Origin: Streptomyces morookaense
GTDB lineage: Bacteria > Actinomycetota > Actinomycetes > Streptomycetales > Streptomycetaceae
Assembly (NCBI RefSeq): GCF_013030945.1
Contig: NZ_JABBXF010000071.1
Location: forward strand, 1-64,000
Direction of reading: 5' to 3'
DNA length: 64,000 bases
The notes below the pieces were generated by a model. The model was not told the origin of the DNA. It saw nothing but the letters and a program-made list of their open reading frames with translations, and ran no database searches. Positions 16,083 through 24,516 of the stretch are shown here, piece by piece; position 1 is the first letter of the stretch, and each line of letters begins with the position of its first letter. Both the position numbers and the translations under genes were made by a program.

Positions 16083-18266
16083 CTATTTTTCCGGGGAGTT
16101 CTGCGACGTCGGTTCCGCCCCCGCGCACAGGGCCAGGACCTCGGCGCCGAACCTGTCCAGCTTGCGCCCTCCGACACCTGAGATGCACACCAGCTCCGCC
16201 TCGGTTCCCGGGACGGCCTCGGCGATCGCGAGCAGGGTCTTGTCGGTGAAGATGCAGAAGGCGGGCTGGCCCAGCTGGCGGGCCTGCTCGGCCCGCCAGT
16301 CGCGCAGCCGCTCGTAGAGCGCCTCGTCCAGCTCCGAGGGGCAGTCCTCGCAGCGCATCAGTTTGATCTCGCCCGCGTCCGTCAGCGTGCGGCCGCAGAC
16401 CCTGCAGCGCGCGGGCCCGCGGCGTCTGCGCCGGTCGCCGCGCTCGATGCCGCCCTGGGCCGCGGCCGCTGCCGCCGAGCCCGGGCGGGGTGCGGCGGAG
16501 CCCGGCCGCAGCCCGTTGAGGAAGCGGCTGGGGCGGCGCGAGGGGCGGCCGCCGGGAGTCCGGGAGAGTGCCCACGACAGGGTGAGGTGCAGCCGGGCGC
16601 GGGTGACGCCGACGTACAGGAGGCGGCGCTCCTCCTCGATCTGCTCGTCGGTCTTGGCGTAGGTGATCGGGAGCATGCCCTCGGTGAGGCCCACCAGGAA
16701 GACGGCGTCCCATTCGAGGCCCTTGGCTGCGTGGAGTGAGGCGAGTGTCACACCTTCGACCGTGGGGGCGTGCTGGGCGCTCGCCCGCTCGTCCAGTTCG
16801 GCGACGAGGTCGGCGAGGCCGGCCTGCGGCCGGGCGCGGGCGAAGTCCTCGGCGAGCCGGACCAGGGCGGCCAGGGATTCCCAGCGGTCGCGCACGGCGC
16901 CGGATCCGGCGGGCGGCTCGGGCGTCCAGCCGCGGGTGCCCAGGACGGCGCGCACCTGGGAGGGGAGGTCGTCGGCGTCGGCGAGCTGGGGGTCGGTGTG
17001 GCTGCCGGCGCGGGCGGCGCCGCGCAGCAGCAGTCCGGCCTCGCGGACCTCGGGGCGCTCGAAGAACCGCTCGGCGCCGCGGAGCTGGTAGGGCACTCCG
17101 GCGTCGGCGAGGGCCTGCTCGTAGACCTCGGACTGGGCGTTGATCCGGTAGAGGACGGCGATCTCGCTGGCGGGCACGCCGGAGTCGAGGAGCTCGCGGA
17201 TGCGGCGGGCGGTGCCCTCGGCCTCGGCGGGCTCGTCGGCGAACTCGGCGTAGCGCGGCTCGGGGCCGGGCGGGCGCTGGGAGATCAGCTCCAGCCGGTG
17301 TTCGGCGGCCCTGCCGCGGGCCTGGGTGAGGAGGCCGTTGGCGAGGTGGACCACCTGGGGGGTGGAGCGGTAGTCGCGGACGAGTCTGATGACCGTGGCC
17401 CGGGGGTGGCGGGTGCGGAAGTTGAGCAGGTGGTCGGGGGTGGCGCCGGTGAAGGAGTAGATGGTCTGGCTCGCGTCGCCGACGACGCAGAGGCTGTCGC
17501 GGTCGCCGAGCCACAGTTCCAGCAGCCGCTGCTGGAGGGGGCTGACGTCCTGGTACTCGTCGACGACGAAGTGCTGGTACTGGCGGCGGACGGTTTCGGC
17601 GATGTCGTGGCGGTCCTGGAGGACGCCGACGGTGAGGAGGAGGACGTCCTCGAAGTCGATCACTCCGCGGTCGCGCTTGAGCTGTTCGTACATCCCGTAG
17701 ACGCGGGCGGTCTCGGCCGGGTCGCGCGGGACCTCGCGGCCGGCCTTGGCGGCGGCGGCCGGGTAGTCCTCGGGGACGGTCTGGGTGACCTTCGCCCATT
17801 CGATCTCGGCCGTCACGTCGCGCAGCTCGTTGCGGTCGAGGCGGATGCGGCAGCGGGCTGCGGCCTCGGCGACGACCTGGATCTTGCGCTCGACGAGGCG
17901 CGGCAGTTCGCCGCCGACGGCCTTCGGCCAGAAGTACTGGAGCTGGCGCAGGGCCGCGGAGTGGAAGGTGCGGGCCTGGACGCCGCCCGCGCCGAGCTGG
18001 CGCAGCCGGCCGCGCATCTCCCCGGCGGCGCGGTTGGTGAAGGTGACGGCGAGCACACTGGCGGGCTGGAGGACTCCGGAGCGGACGCCGTAGGCGATGC
18101 GGTGGGTGATCGCCCGGGTCTTGCCCGTGCCGGCTCCGGCCAGGACGCACACCGGTCCGCTCAGGGCCGTGGCCACCTCGCGCTGCTCGGGGTCGAGCCC
18201 GTCGAGCACCGCGTCGGCGGAGGCCGGCACCTGGGGGAAGAGGGAGGAGTGCGTTGCTGCTGTCAC
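16083..18266 (-). CDS. uvrD2: ATP-dependent DNA helicase UvrD2
   Basis: This 727-aa superfamily 1A helicase has Walker A 'AGAGTGKT' (43-50), 'FTNRAAGEM', the DExx box in 'VVDEYQDVSP', 'GDASQTIYSFTGA', 'RDYRSTP', 'LHAAKGLEWDAVFL' and 'YVGVTRAR'. The UvrD2 hallmark is present: a tetracysteine zinc motif ('CRVCGRTL' with 'MRCEDC') followed by an HRDC-like C-terminal domain with 'AFCIFTDKTLLAIAEAVPG'. The start is the GTG at 18266 ('MTAATHSSLF'); the longer open frame crosses the divergent mycoredoxin promoter. It lies next to wblC and mycoredoxin as in mycobacteria. Confidence 0.95.
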   Translation of the reverse strand: MTAATHSSLFPQVPASADAVLDGLDPEQREVATALSGPVCVLAGAGTGKTRAITHRIAYGVRSGVLQPASVLAVTFTNRAAGEMRGRLRQLGAGGVQARTFHSAALRQLQYFWPKAVGGELPRLVERKIQVVAEAAARCRIRLDRNELRDVTAEIEWAKVTQTVPEDYPAAAAKAGREVPRDPAETARVYGMYEQLKRDRGVIDFEDVLLLTVGVLQDRHDIAETVRRQYQHFVVDEYQDVSPLQQRLLELWLGDRDSLCVVGDASQTIYSFTGATPDHLLNFRTRHPRATVIRLVRDYRSTPQVVHLANGLLTQARGRAAEHRLELISQRPPGPEPRYAEFADEPAEAEGTARRIRELLDSGVPASEIAVLYRINAQSEVYEQALADAGVPYQLRGAERFFERPEVREAGLLLRGAARAGSHTDPQLADADDLPSQVRAVLGTRGWTPEPPAGSGAVRDRWESLAALVRLAEDFARARPQAGLADLVAELDERASAQHAPTVEGVTLASLHAAKGLEWDAVFLVGLTEGMLPITYAKTDEQIEEERRLLYVGVTRARLHLTLSWALSRTPGGRPSRRPSRFLNGLRPGSAAPRPGSAAAAAAQGGIERGDRRRRRGPARCRVCGRTLTDAGEIKLMRCEDCPSELDEALYERLRDWRAEQARQLGQPAFCIFTDKTLLAIAEAVPGTEAELVCISGVGGRKLDRFGAEVLALCAGAEPTSQNSPEK

Positions 18267-18434
18267 CCCGCCATGCTGCCAGGTTCCCGGAGGCGGCCGG
18301 GAATGTTGTCCACAGGCGGGGCCGTGCGGTCGTACTAATGCGGGAGTCGACGGAAGTGGCCCGGGCGGGAATGCCCCGGGGCGGACGCACGTTCTATCCC
18401 GCGGAGCATCACCCACCCCCTTTAAGGAGCACCG

Positions 18435-18674
18435 ATGTCCGCCGTGACGATGTACAGCACCACCTGGTGCGGCTACTGCCGCCGTCTGAAGAGCCAGATG
18501 GACCGCGAGGGAATCGCGTACACCGAGGTGAACATCGAGCTCGACCCGGAGGCGGCCGCCTTCGTGGAGAAGGCCAACGGGGGCAACCAGACCGTCCCGA
18601 CCGTGCTCTTCCCGAACGGTACGACGCTCACCAACCCGTCCCTGGCCCAGGTGAAGCAGACCCTGGGCGTCTGA
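18435..18674 (+). CDS. mrx1: Mycoredoxin (glutaredoxin-like)
   Basis: This 79-aa thioredoxin-fold protein has the active site W-C12-G-Y-C15 and a cis-Pro motif 'TVPTV' near residue 55, plus the C-terminal 'GTTLTNPSLAQV'. Mycoredoxins reduce mycothiol mixed disulfides using mycothiol as electron donor, so they act in the cytosol. The orthologue Rv3198A also lies beside uvrD2. The start has AAGGAG 5 nt upstream. 18267-18434 is the divergent promoter region shared with uvrD2. In M. tuberculosis nudC comes next; here the RiPP cluster intervenes. Confidence 0.93.
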   Translation: MSAVTMYSTTWCGYCRRLKSQMDREGIAYTEVNIELDPEAAAFVEKANGGNQTVPTVLFPNGTTLTNPSLAQVKQTLGV

Positions 18675-18709
18675 TCCGAGAGGATCGCGTCTGATCCGGG
18701 CGGATCGGG
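18670..18709. repeat. Tandem 20-bp direct repeat at mrx1 stop
   Basis: Two imperfect 20-bp copies (18670-18689 and 18690-18709), each beginning GTCTGATCCG, differ at four or fewer positions. The first spans the mrx1 TGA. They abut the last gene of the RiPP cluster and contain GATCC/GGATC pairs that may serve as a terminator between the convergent genes. Confidence 0.65.
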
Positions 18710-19918
18710 TCAGAGTGGCCGGCCGGGTGCCGGGTCGTCCCGCCGTGGGCGGGGGCCCGGCACGGGCACTGCGGTGAGGTCTTCGCAGGCGAGGGACGGG
18801 GCGGCGACGCCGACCGGCAGTTCCTGGCCGTTCTTGCCGCAGCCGGTGACGGGGTTGAAGCAGGCGACGTCGTCGCCCACCTGCCGCAGGGCGCGCAGGG
18901 CGGCCGTCTTGTTCCCCTTGATGTCGAGCCGGCGGACGAGGACCCCGGTGAGTGCGCCGTCCTCGATCCACTCGGCGTAGCCCGGCCGGATGACGAAGAG
19001 GTCCTCGACCGAGCCGCCGCCCCAGGCGCCGCGGCAGTACAGGCCGCGGCGGACGGAGCGGATCATGTCGGCGGCCGGGGTGCTGCCGGCGGCCACGGAC
19101 AGGGCGGACATCCTGGGCTGTGCCGGTCCGGTGCCGAGGGAGCGGCGGCCGTTGCCGGTGCGGGGCAGCCGTTGCAGGGTTGCGTGGGCGGCGTCCGTCA
19201 TCACTCCGGTCACGACGCCGTCGGTCACGAGACGGGTGAGGGTCGCGGGGTGGCCTTCGTCGTCGGTCCGGTAGGTGCTTTCGAGTTGTTCCGGTTCGCC
19301 GGGGCGGGGGCCGTCCGTGACGGTGAGGGCCTCGGTGGCGATGCGCAGACCGAGCCGCAGTCCTGAACGGGCCGCGTAGTCGTGGTAGTTGTCGGCTTCC
19401 AGGCTGTGGCCGAGGGTTTCGTGGGCGAAGTGCACCGCCGTCTCGGGGGCCAGGACGATGTCCCCGGTGAATGTGCCGGACAGCGGGAGGGCGGTGGCCG
19501 CCGCCCGGATCTCGCCCGTCAGCTGTGCGGTCGCGGACCGCAGGGCGGCGAGGGGGTCGGGGCCGGCCCATTGCCACACCACGGGCGCGGTCCTGCCGTC
19601 GCGCGGCACGCGGATCTCGGTCACTGCTTCCAGCCGGGTCCGTTGCACCGGGTCGCTGCCGGGCGGTCTGCGGCACTCCCACCGGCTCGTCATCCGCACG
19701 GTCACCGACACGTCCGACGCATCCGGCACGTCTGCCCGGCCGGTCAACCACTCGATGTCTTCGCGGAGTTCGCGTGCGAGTTCGTTCAACCGTGCAGTGG
19801 TGAGGAGCGGGACGTCGTCATGACGTCCTGCGGTCCGTTCGGTGACGCTGTCGGCGGTCACGGTGACCGTGCGGTGTGCTGTTTCGTCCGTTCGTCCGTC
19901 GCAGTGTGCTGCCGTCAT
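18710..19918 (-). CDS. TldD/PmbA-family metallopeptidase of the RiPP cluster
   Basis: This 402-aa protein has the TldD zinc signature HExxxH in 'FAHETLGHSLEAD' (H166, E167, H171). The C-terminal family block 'GCGKNGQELPVGVAAPSL' is near residue 375, and the Cys of 'GRRSLGTGP'-to-'FNPVTGCGK' lies where the third ligand is expected. TldD with TldE degrades or matures peptides such as microcin B17 by unfolding them into a central cavity. No TldE/PmbA partner is encoded nearby. It is the last gene of the cluster, overlapping the MFS stop by 4 nt (ATGA), and probably trims the leader or the modified peptide. It is shorter than typical TldD (about 450-480 aa). Confidence 0.85.
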   Translation of the reverse strand: MTAAHCDGRTDETAHRTVTVTADSVTERTAGRHDDVPLLTTARLNELARELREDIEWLTGRADVPDASDVSVTVRMTSRWECRRPPGSDPVQRTRLEAVTEIRVPRDGRTAPVVWQWAGPDPLAALRSATAQLTGEIRAAATALPLSGTFTGDIVLAPETAVHFAHETLGHSLEADNYHDYAARSGLRLGLRIATEALTVTDGPRPGEPEQLESTYRTDDEGHPATLTRLVTDGVVTGVMTDAAHATLQRLPRTGNGRRSLGTGPAQPRMSALSVAAGSTPAADMIRSVRRGLYCRGAWGGGSVEDLFVIRPGYAEWIEDGALTGVLVRRLDIKGNKTAALRALRQVGDDVACFNPVTGCGKNGQELPVGVAAPSLACEDLTAVPVPGPRPRRDDPAPGRPL

Positions 19919-21213
19919 GCCGTCTCGGGCTCACTGCTGCGCGCCGCCGGCGTGGTGCGGTCCGGTCCGCTGTGTCCGCCGAACTCCCGTACACCGGTGA
20001 TGAGGAGCGGGGCGACGGTGCTCAGGGTGAAGAGCACTGCCGCGGTCAGGGTGACGGACCAGACGGGTACATGGGCGAGTGAGAGTCCGACGAGCGCGTA
20101 GCCGACGGGGGCGGCGGCGGTGGAGGCCAGCCAGTCCAACGACATGATGCGGCCGAGCAGTTCATCGGGGATGTGCCGTTGCAGGGCGCTCATCCACAGC
20201 ACCTGGAACGCCGCCAGGCCCGCCCCGGCGGGGATCGCGGCGAGCGCGAGCAGCGGCACCGACCGTGTCGCTCCCAGCAGTCCGACCGCCAGTCCGAACG
20301 GCAGCTGGGCGAGCAGGGCCACGGTGCCGGGGTGTCCGGTGACGCCCTTGCGGACGAGGATGCCGCCGGTCAGGGCTCCGGCGGAGAAGGCCGCCATCAC
20401 CACGCCGTAGGCCCAGGTGTCCGCGTCCGATCTGAGCAACCGTTCCGGCAGCAGGACGAACCAGGCCGGGACCGTCGTCACCATGTGGAACACCGACATC
20501 AGCAGCACCGCCCACACCCAGGGCCGGGACCGGGCGGCACGTACGCCGTCGGCGATCTCGCCGAGCAGGGAGCCGATGCGGAGTCCCGGCCGCTCCCCCG
20601 GTTTTCCCGGCGCGGTCTCCTTCACGCCGACGAGGAGGGCCGCGCTGACCGCGAAGGTGGCCGCGTCGAAGAGCAGGGCGCTGCGGGCCCCGATCACCGC
20701 CACCGCGGCGCCCGCGAGGGTGGGGCCGAGGATGCCCACCGTCCGCTGGGTCGCGGTGGCGAGGGAGTTGGCGGCTTCGAGCTGCTGCGCGGGGACGAGC
20801 CGGGGCAGCAGGGACTCGTAGGCCGGGTCGAAGAAGGCCTCCCCCGCGCCGACCAGCAGCACCAGCAGTGCCAGGGCCCAGGGCGGTGCACCCACGGCGG
20901 CCAGGGCGGCCCCGGCGACGACCACGGTGCGCAGGACGTCGACCCCCGCCATGATCCTGGTGCGCCGGAAGCGGTCGGCCACCACGCCGCCGATGAGGAC
21001 GCAGACGGCCATGCCGAGGGCGCGGGCGGCGAGCACGGTGCCGAAGCCGGTGACGCTGCCGTCGTCGACGAGCACCGAGGTGGCGATGGCGAAGGGGAAG
21101 ACCTGGTCGCCGAGCGAGCTCGTCAGCTGGCTGATCCACACGCGGGCGAAGGCGGGTTCGCGGAGGACTCTGCGCCAGGATCCGGCGTCGGCGGGGGTTG
21201 CGGGGGACTTCAT
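19915..21213 (-). CDS. MFS transporter, probable RiPP exporter
   Basis: This 432-aa protein has about twelve hydrophobic segments. Between segments 2 and 3 is the MFS loop 'GGVVADRFRRTRIM', and 'FDPAYESLLPRLVPAQQLEAANSL' marks the MFS-3 (enterobactin/macrolide exporter-like) subfamily. The true start is the ATG at 21213, which overlaps the JmjC stop (ATGA); the longer open frame upstream is inside that gene. Position in the cluster suggests export of, or self-protection from, the modified peptide. No ABC exporter or C39 peptidase is present, so this is the only transporter of the cluster. Confidence 0.88.
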   Translation of the reverse strand: MKSPATPADAGSWRRVLREPAFARVWISQLTSSLGDQVFPFAIATSVLVDDGSVTGFGTVLAARALGMAVCVLIGGVVADRFRRTRIMAGVDVLRTVVVAGAALAAVGAPPWALALLVLLVGAGEAFFDPAYESLLPRLVPAQQLEAANSLATATQRTVGILGPTLAGAAVAVIGARSALLFDAATFAVSAALLVGVKETAPGKPGERPGLRIGSLLGEIADGVRAARSRPWVWAVLLMSVFHMVTTVPAWFVLLPERLLRSDADTWAYGVVMAAFSAGALTGGILVRKGVTGHPGTVALLAQLPFGLAVGLLGATRSVPLLALAAIPAGAGLAAFQVLWMSALQRHIPDELLGRIMSLDWLASTAAAPVGYALVGLSLAHVPVWSVTLTAAVLFTLSTVAPLLITGVREFGGHSGPDRTTPAARSSEPETA

Positions 21214-23243
21214 CGGGACGGCGTGCTCCCTGTCGGTGTGTGGTCCGTGTCCTGCAGGACGGCGTCGGCGAGGGCGAGGTCCGCGGGGGCCGCCGCGCGG
21301 ACGGCCGCCGTGGCGCGGGCCACGTCGGCCAGGACCGCGTCCGTCCACGGCGCCGCCCCGGGCAGTCTCCGGCAGAACTCGCCCTGGAGGCGGGCGGCGT
21401 GGAGCTGCCCGTACACCCAGGGCGCCGAGTGTGCGGAGCCGTCCCAGGGGGACGGCAGCGGCGGGAGGCCGTCGGGCGGCGGGCGGAGGTCGGTGAGGAG
21501 CCGCCACTGGGCGCGTGCCAGGACGGTGACGAGGCCTGCTGCCGCGGCTTCCGGTGCTGGCGGTGAGCAGGCCGTCAGGGCGAGCCGTTCGGCCGGTGCG
21601 GGTCCGGTGAAGAGCAGCAGGTGGGCTTCGGCGGCGGCCAGGGCGGCGGGCCAGTGGGCGGCGAGCAGGGCGACGGCGTCCGCTGCCGTGTCCGTCTCAT
21701 GGTCCGGCAGTCGGCCGCAGTGCCAGGAGATGCCGAGCTGTTCGGCGGTTTGCCACCACGTGTGATGGGTCAGCAGGCGCAGGTCCGACCGGCCGGTGGT
21801 GGTGAGCGGTGTGCGCGTGGCCTGCTGCCATGTGCCGTCGGCCGTGCGCAGTTCGGGGGTGCCGTCCTGCGGGTCGAACCGTACGGCGGTGGTGTCGCCG
21901 AGGGTGCCGGGGACGGTCCAGCGTTCGCCGGGGAGGAGCACGGCGATGCCGTGGGGTTCCGAGGGGGCCGCGGTCAGTGGCCGGCCGGCGGCCGTTCCGG
22001 GGTGGCGGGCGGCGATGCCGAGGACGGCGGAGGCGACGTGCGGGACGAAGGTGTCGGCGGGCTCCCAGTAGTCGGCGGCGGCCTCGCGTTCGGCGCGGCG
22101 GACGGCGCCGAGGAGGACGGGGTGGCGGCCCAGGGCGAGGAGTTCGGTCTCCTCGGCGGCCGCCAGCAGGTCGACGACCGTCTGCGCGGTGCGCAGGATG
22201 CCGGGCTGTCCGTCCCAGTGGCCGCTGCGGTGGCGGAGCAGGCGCAGGACGCGGAGGAGGACGTGCCGGGCGTGTTCCCGGCGGGCGTCCGCCCACAGGG
22301 TGCCGGAGAGGGGTGCGGCCAGCAGGGCGTGCGCGTCGGGCAGGTCGGGGGTGCGGCGGAGCAGGTCGCGCAGCGGGCCGCGGAGGGTGATGGCGAGCGG
22401 CTGCGGCCTGGTGTCGTCGTCCTGTTCCGGTTCCGTGGCCGGCCGGGTGCGGGGGGCGTGCAGCCCGTGGCGTACGCCGACTCGGTGGCGTACGCGCAGG
22501 GTCTCGCCGATGCGGTGCCGGAGGGCGGGGTCGTCGAGGGCCTGCCAGAGGGCGTCGAGGTCGGGTTCGCCGGGGGCCAGGGGCTGCCACCATGCGCGGT
22601 GTGCCGCCAGTTCCTCCCCGAGCAGGGGCAGTACGGTCTGCAGCGCGCTGGCGGAGTTGAGGGCGACGCTGATGCTGAGGGAGGGGCCGTCGCTGACGCC
22701 CCAGTGGCTCCAGAACACCGGGAGATAGAGCACGTCCCCGGGTTCGAGGACGAATTCGAGGGCATCGTCGGGCATGTAGGCCGTGCCGACGGTGTGGTCG
22801 CCGGTCATGCGGCGGCGCAGGGAGTCCTCGGGCAGGCCGGAGGGCGGGGCGAGCTGCCAGCGTTTGGTGCCTTCCTGTTGCAGCACCAGGTTGTCGCTGT
22901 CGTCGAAGTGGCAGCCGATGCCGGAGGGGGCGAGGGTGCGTACCGCGTCGCACCACACGTTCGGCCAGTCCAGGGCGTGCCGGACGGTGTCGCTGACCGC
23001 GGCCAGGCGGGGCGAGGCGAGGTCCGTCACGCGTACGAACCGGGCCTCGCCGGGGCGTTCGACGACCTGTACGGGGTGCTCGCGCGCCATGCGGGCCCGG
23101 ATCTCCTCGAACTCGGCAACGCTCAGGGGCGGTTCGAGGAGTGTACGGGCGGCGCCGCGCAGGACGAAGGGGGTGCGGCGGAAGTATGCGGCGAAGAACG
23201 TTTCCCGGCTCATGCCGGGGAGGAAGGGGTGTCCGTCAGTCAT
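21210..23243 (-). CDS. JmjC/ROX-type cupin dioxygenase with large C-terminal extension
   Basis: This 677-aa protein's first ~200 residues form a JmjC cupin of the YcfD/ROX type. The iron triad is H112 and D114 in 'GCHFDDSDN' and H180 in 'VFWSHWGVSD'; 'LQQEGTKRWQL' (Lys127) supplies the usual 2-oxoglutarate contact, and 'YLPVFWSHW' is characteristic. The remaining ~470 residues have no family I recognise; they look alpha-helical and His/Arg-rich. YcfD-type enzymes hydroxylate residues such as Arg in ribosomal proteins, so hydroxylation of the RiPP core is a reasonable guess. It overlaps the arginase stop by 8 nt and the MFS start by 4 nt. Confidence 0.82.
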   Translation of the reverse strand: MTDGHPFLPGMSRETFFAAYFRRTPFVLRGAARTLLEPPLSVAEFEEIRARMAREHPVQVVERPGEARFVRVTDLASPRLAAVSDTVRHALDWPNVWCDAVRTLAPSGIGCHFDDSDNLVLQQEGTKRWQLAPPSGLPEDSLRRRMTGDHTVGTAYMPDDALEFVLEPGDVLYLPVFWSHWGVSDGPSLSISVALNSASALQTVLPLLGEELAAHRAWWQPLAPGEPDLDALWQALDDPALRHRIGETLRVRHRVGVRHGLHAPRTRPATEPEQDDDTRPQPLAITLRGPLRDLLRRTPDLPDAHALLAAPLSGTLWADARREHARHVLLRVLRLLRHRSGHWDGQPGILRTAQTVVDLLAAAEETELLALGRHPVLLGAVRRAEREAAADYWEPADTFVPHVASAVLGIAARHPGTAAGRPLTAAPSEPHGIAVLLPGERWTVPGTLGDTTAVRFDPQDGTPELRTADGTWQQATRTPLTTTGRSDLRLLTHHTWWQTAEQLGISWHCGRLPDHETDTAADAVALLAAHWPAALAAAEAHLLLFTGPAPAERLALTACSPPAPEAAAAGLVTVLARAQWRLLTDLRPPPDGLPPLPSPWDGSAHSAPWVYGQLHAARLQGEFCRRLPGAAPWTDAVLADVARATAAVRAAAPADLALADAVLQDTDHTPTGSTPSR

Positions 23244-24516
23244 GCCAGAGCTCCGCGAGGACGTCGGCGTGCCGCTGGGCGTCGCGTTCGGCGCCGCCGT
23301 CCCCGCTGCGGCGGCCTGCCAGGGCCAGCAGGCCGGGCAGGTCGCGGTGCAGCGGGGTGGTCTGCAGGGCGCGTCGGGCCCGCTGCACGCCCTCGGTGGT
23401 GCGGCCCAGGCGCAGGGCGCAGATGACGCCCAGGATGCCGGCGTGGGCGTCGAGGGTGTCGGAGACGGTTTCGGTGCACAGGTCGAACAGGCCGAGTGCG
23501 GTGGCGTGTTGGCGTGCGCGCATGGCCGCGAGTCCGGTGACGTAGGCGGCCCAGGTGGCGCGGCCGCCGTGCCGGCGGGCGCGGTGGACGGCGGTGAGGG
23601 CTTCGTCGGTGCGTCCCGACTGGGCGTCCAGGACGGCGCGCAGGGTGAGGCCTTCGGCGCCCAGGGGGGCCAGTTCCTCGTCCCACAGCCGCTCCGTCTC
23701 CGCCGGGCCGAGGGGGGTGCCGCGTGCGGCGGCGGCCAGTGAGCGTTCCGGGGCGGGGCTTCCCGACGTGCCGGTGAACACTTCGGCGGCGGGGGTCCGC
23801 AGGGGCATGCCGAGTTCCCGTGCCAGCCGGGTGGCGAGTGCGGTGCCGCAGGCGGCGGGGACGAAGCCGCTGGACACGCTCAGCGATCCGCTCCAGCTGC
23901 GCATCTTCCCGGCCCACGGCCCGAGTTGGTTCATCACTTCGGCGACGGTGTGGTCGGCGCGCCCGTCGCTGTCGACGAAGTAGTCGAGGTCGACGTCCAC
24001 GGCGGTGATGTTGTCCAGCACGTCGGGGCCGAGTGCGTGCAGGCCGGTGCAGGCGAGGGTGCCGACGGGCAGTTCGGTGCGGACGCCCCACGGTTCGCGG
24101 GTGAAGGTCTCGATCACGCGGTGGCCGACGTGGGGCACCAGGCTGAGTGCGCCCAGCAGGGCCGCTGCGGGGTTCCGGCCGGCCTCGCCGGGGACGACCC
24201 AGCACACGGAGGCGAGCCAGCCGCCGGCGAGTGCGGGGTAGAGGAAGTCGTCGAGCCCGTAGCGGCCGCTGCCCGGTTCGCGGAACGGCAGGCGGCGGCA
24301 GGCGGCGGCGAGTTCGCGGGAGCGGCCGCGCAGCGCGGCGAGGGCCCGGCAGTCCTCCGCGGGCACGTGTTTGAGGTCCAGGTGCCGGTCGAGGAACAGC
24401 AGGTGCTCGTCGCTGAACCCCCGGACGTCCCAGACGGGGAGGACGTGGCCGTGTTCCGGTACGGCGGTCAGTCCGTCGCGGGTGTCGTCGAGTGTCGTCG
24501 TGCCGGGCGTCGTCAC
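23236..24516 (-). CDS. UPF0489 peptide arginase with TPR-like C-terminus
   Basis: This 426-aa protein begins at a GTG overlapping the upstream stop (GTGA); longer starts lie inside the partner gene. It carries the ureohydrolase-like UPF0489 metal motifs: D43-R-H45-L-D47 in 'FLDRHLDL' and D174-V-D176-L-D178 in 'AVDVDLDYF'. UPF0489 includes the peptide arginase OspR, which converts Arg to ornithine in a proteusin RiPP. The precursor here has exactly one Arg in its presumed core. Residues from about 290 on form TPR-like helices ('AYVTGLAAMRARQHATALGLF'), an addition I do not associate with OspR, which might bind substrate or another enzyme. Confidence 0.8.
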   Translation of the reverse strand: MTTPGTTTLDDTRDGLTAVPEHGHVLPVWDVRGFSDEHLLFLDRHLDLKHVPAEDCRALAALRGRSRELAAACRRLPFREPGSGRYGLDDFLYPALAGGWLASVCWVVPGEAGRNPAAALLGALSLVPHVGHRVIETFTREPWGVRTELPVGTLACTGLHALGPDVLDNITAVDVDLDYFVDSDGRADHTVAEVMNQLGPWAGKMRSWSGSLSVSSGFVPAACGTALATRLARELGMPLRTPAAEVFTGTSGSPAPERSLAAAARGTPLGPAETERLWDEELAPLGAEGLTLRAVLDAQSGRTDEALTAVHRARRHGGRATWAAYVTGLAAMRARQHATALGLFDLCTETVSDTLDAHAGILGVICALRLGRTTEGVQRARRALQTTPLHRDLPGLLALAGRRSGDGGAERDAQRHADVLAELWHD

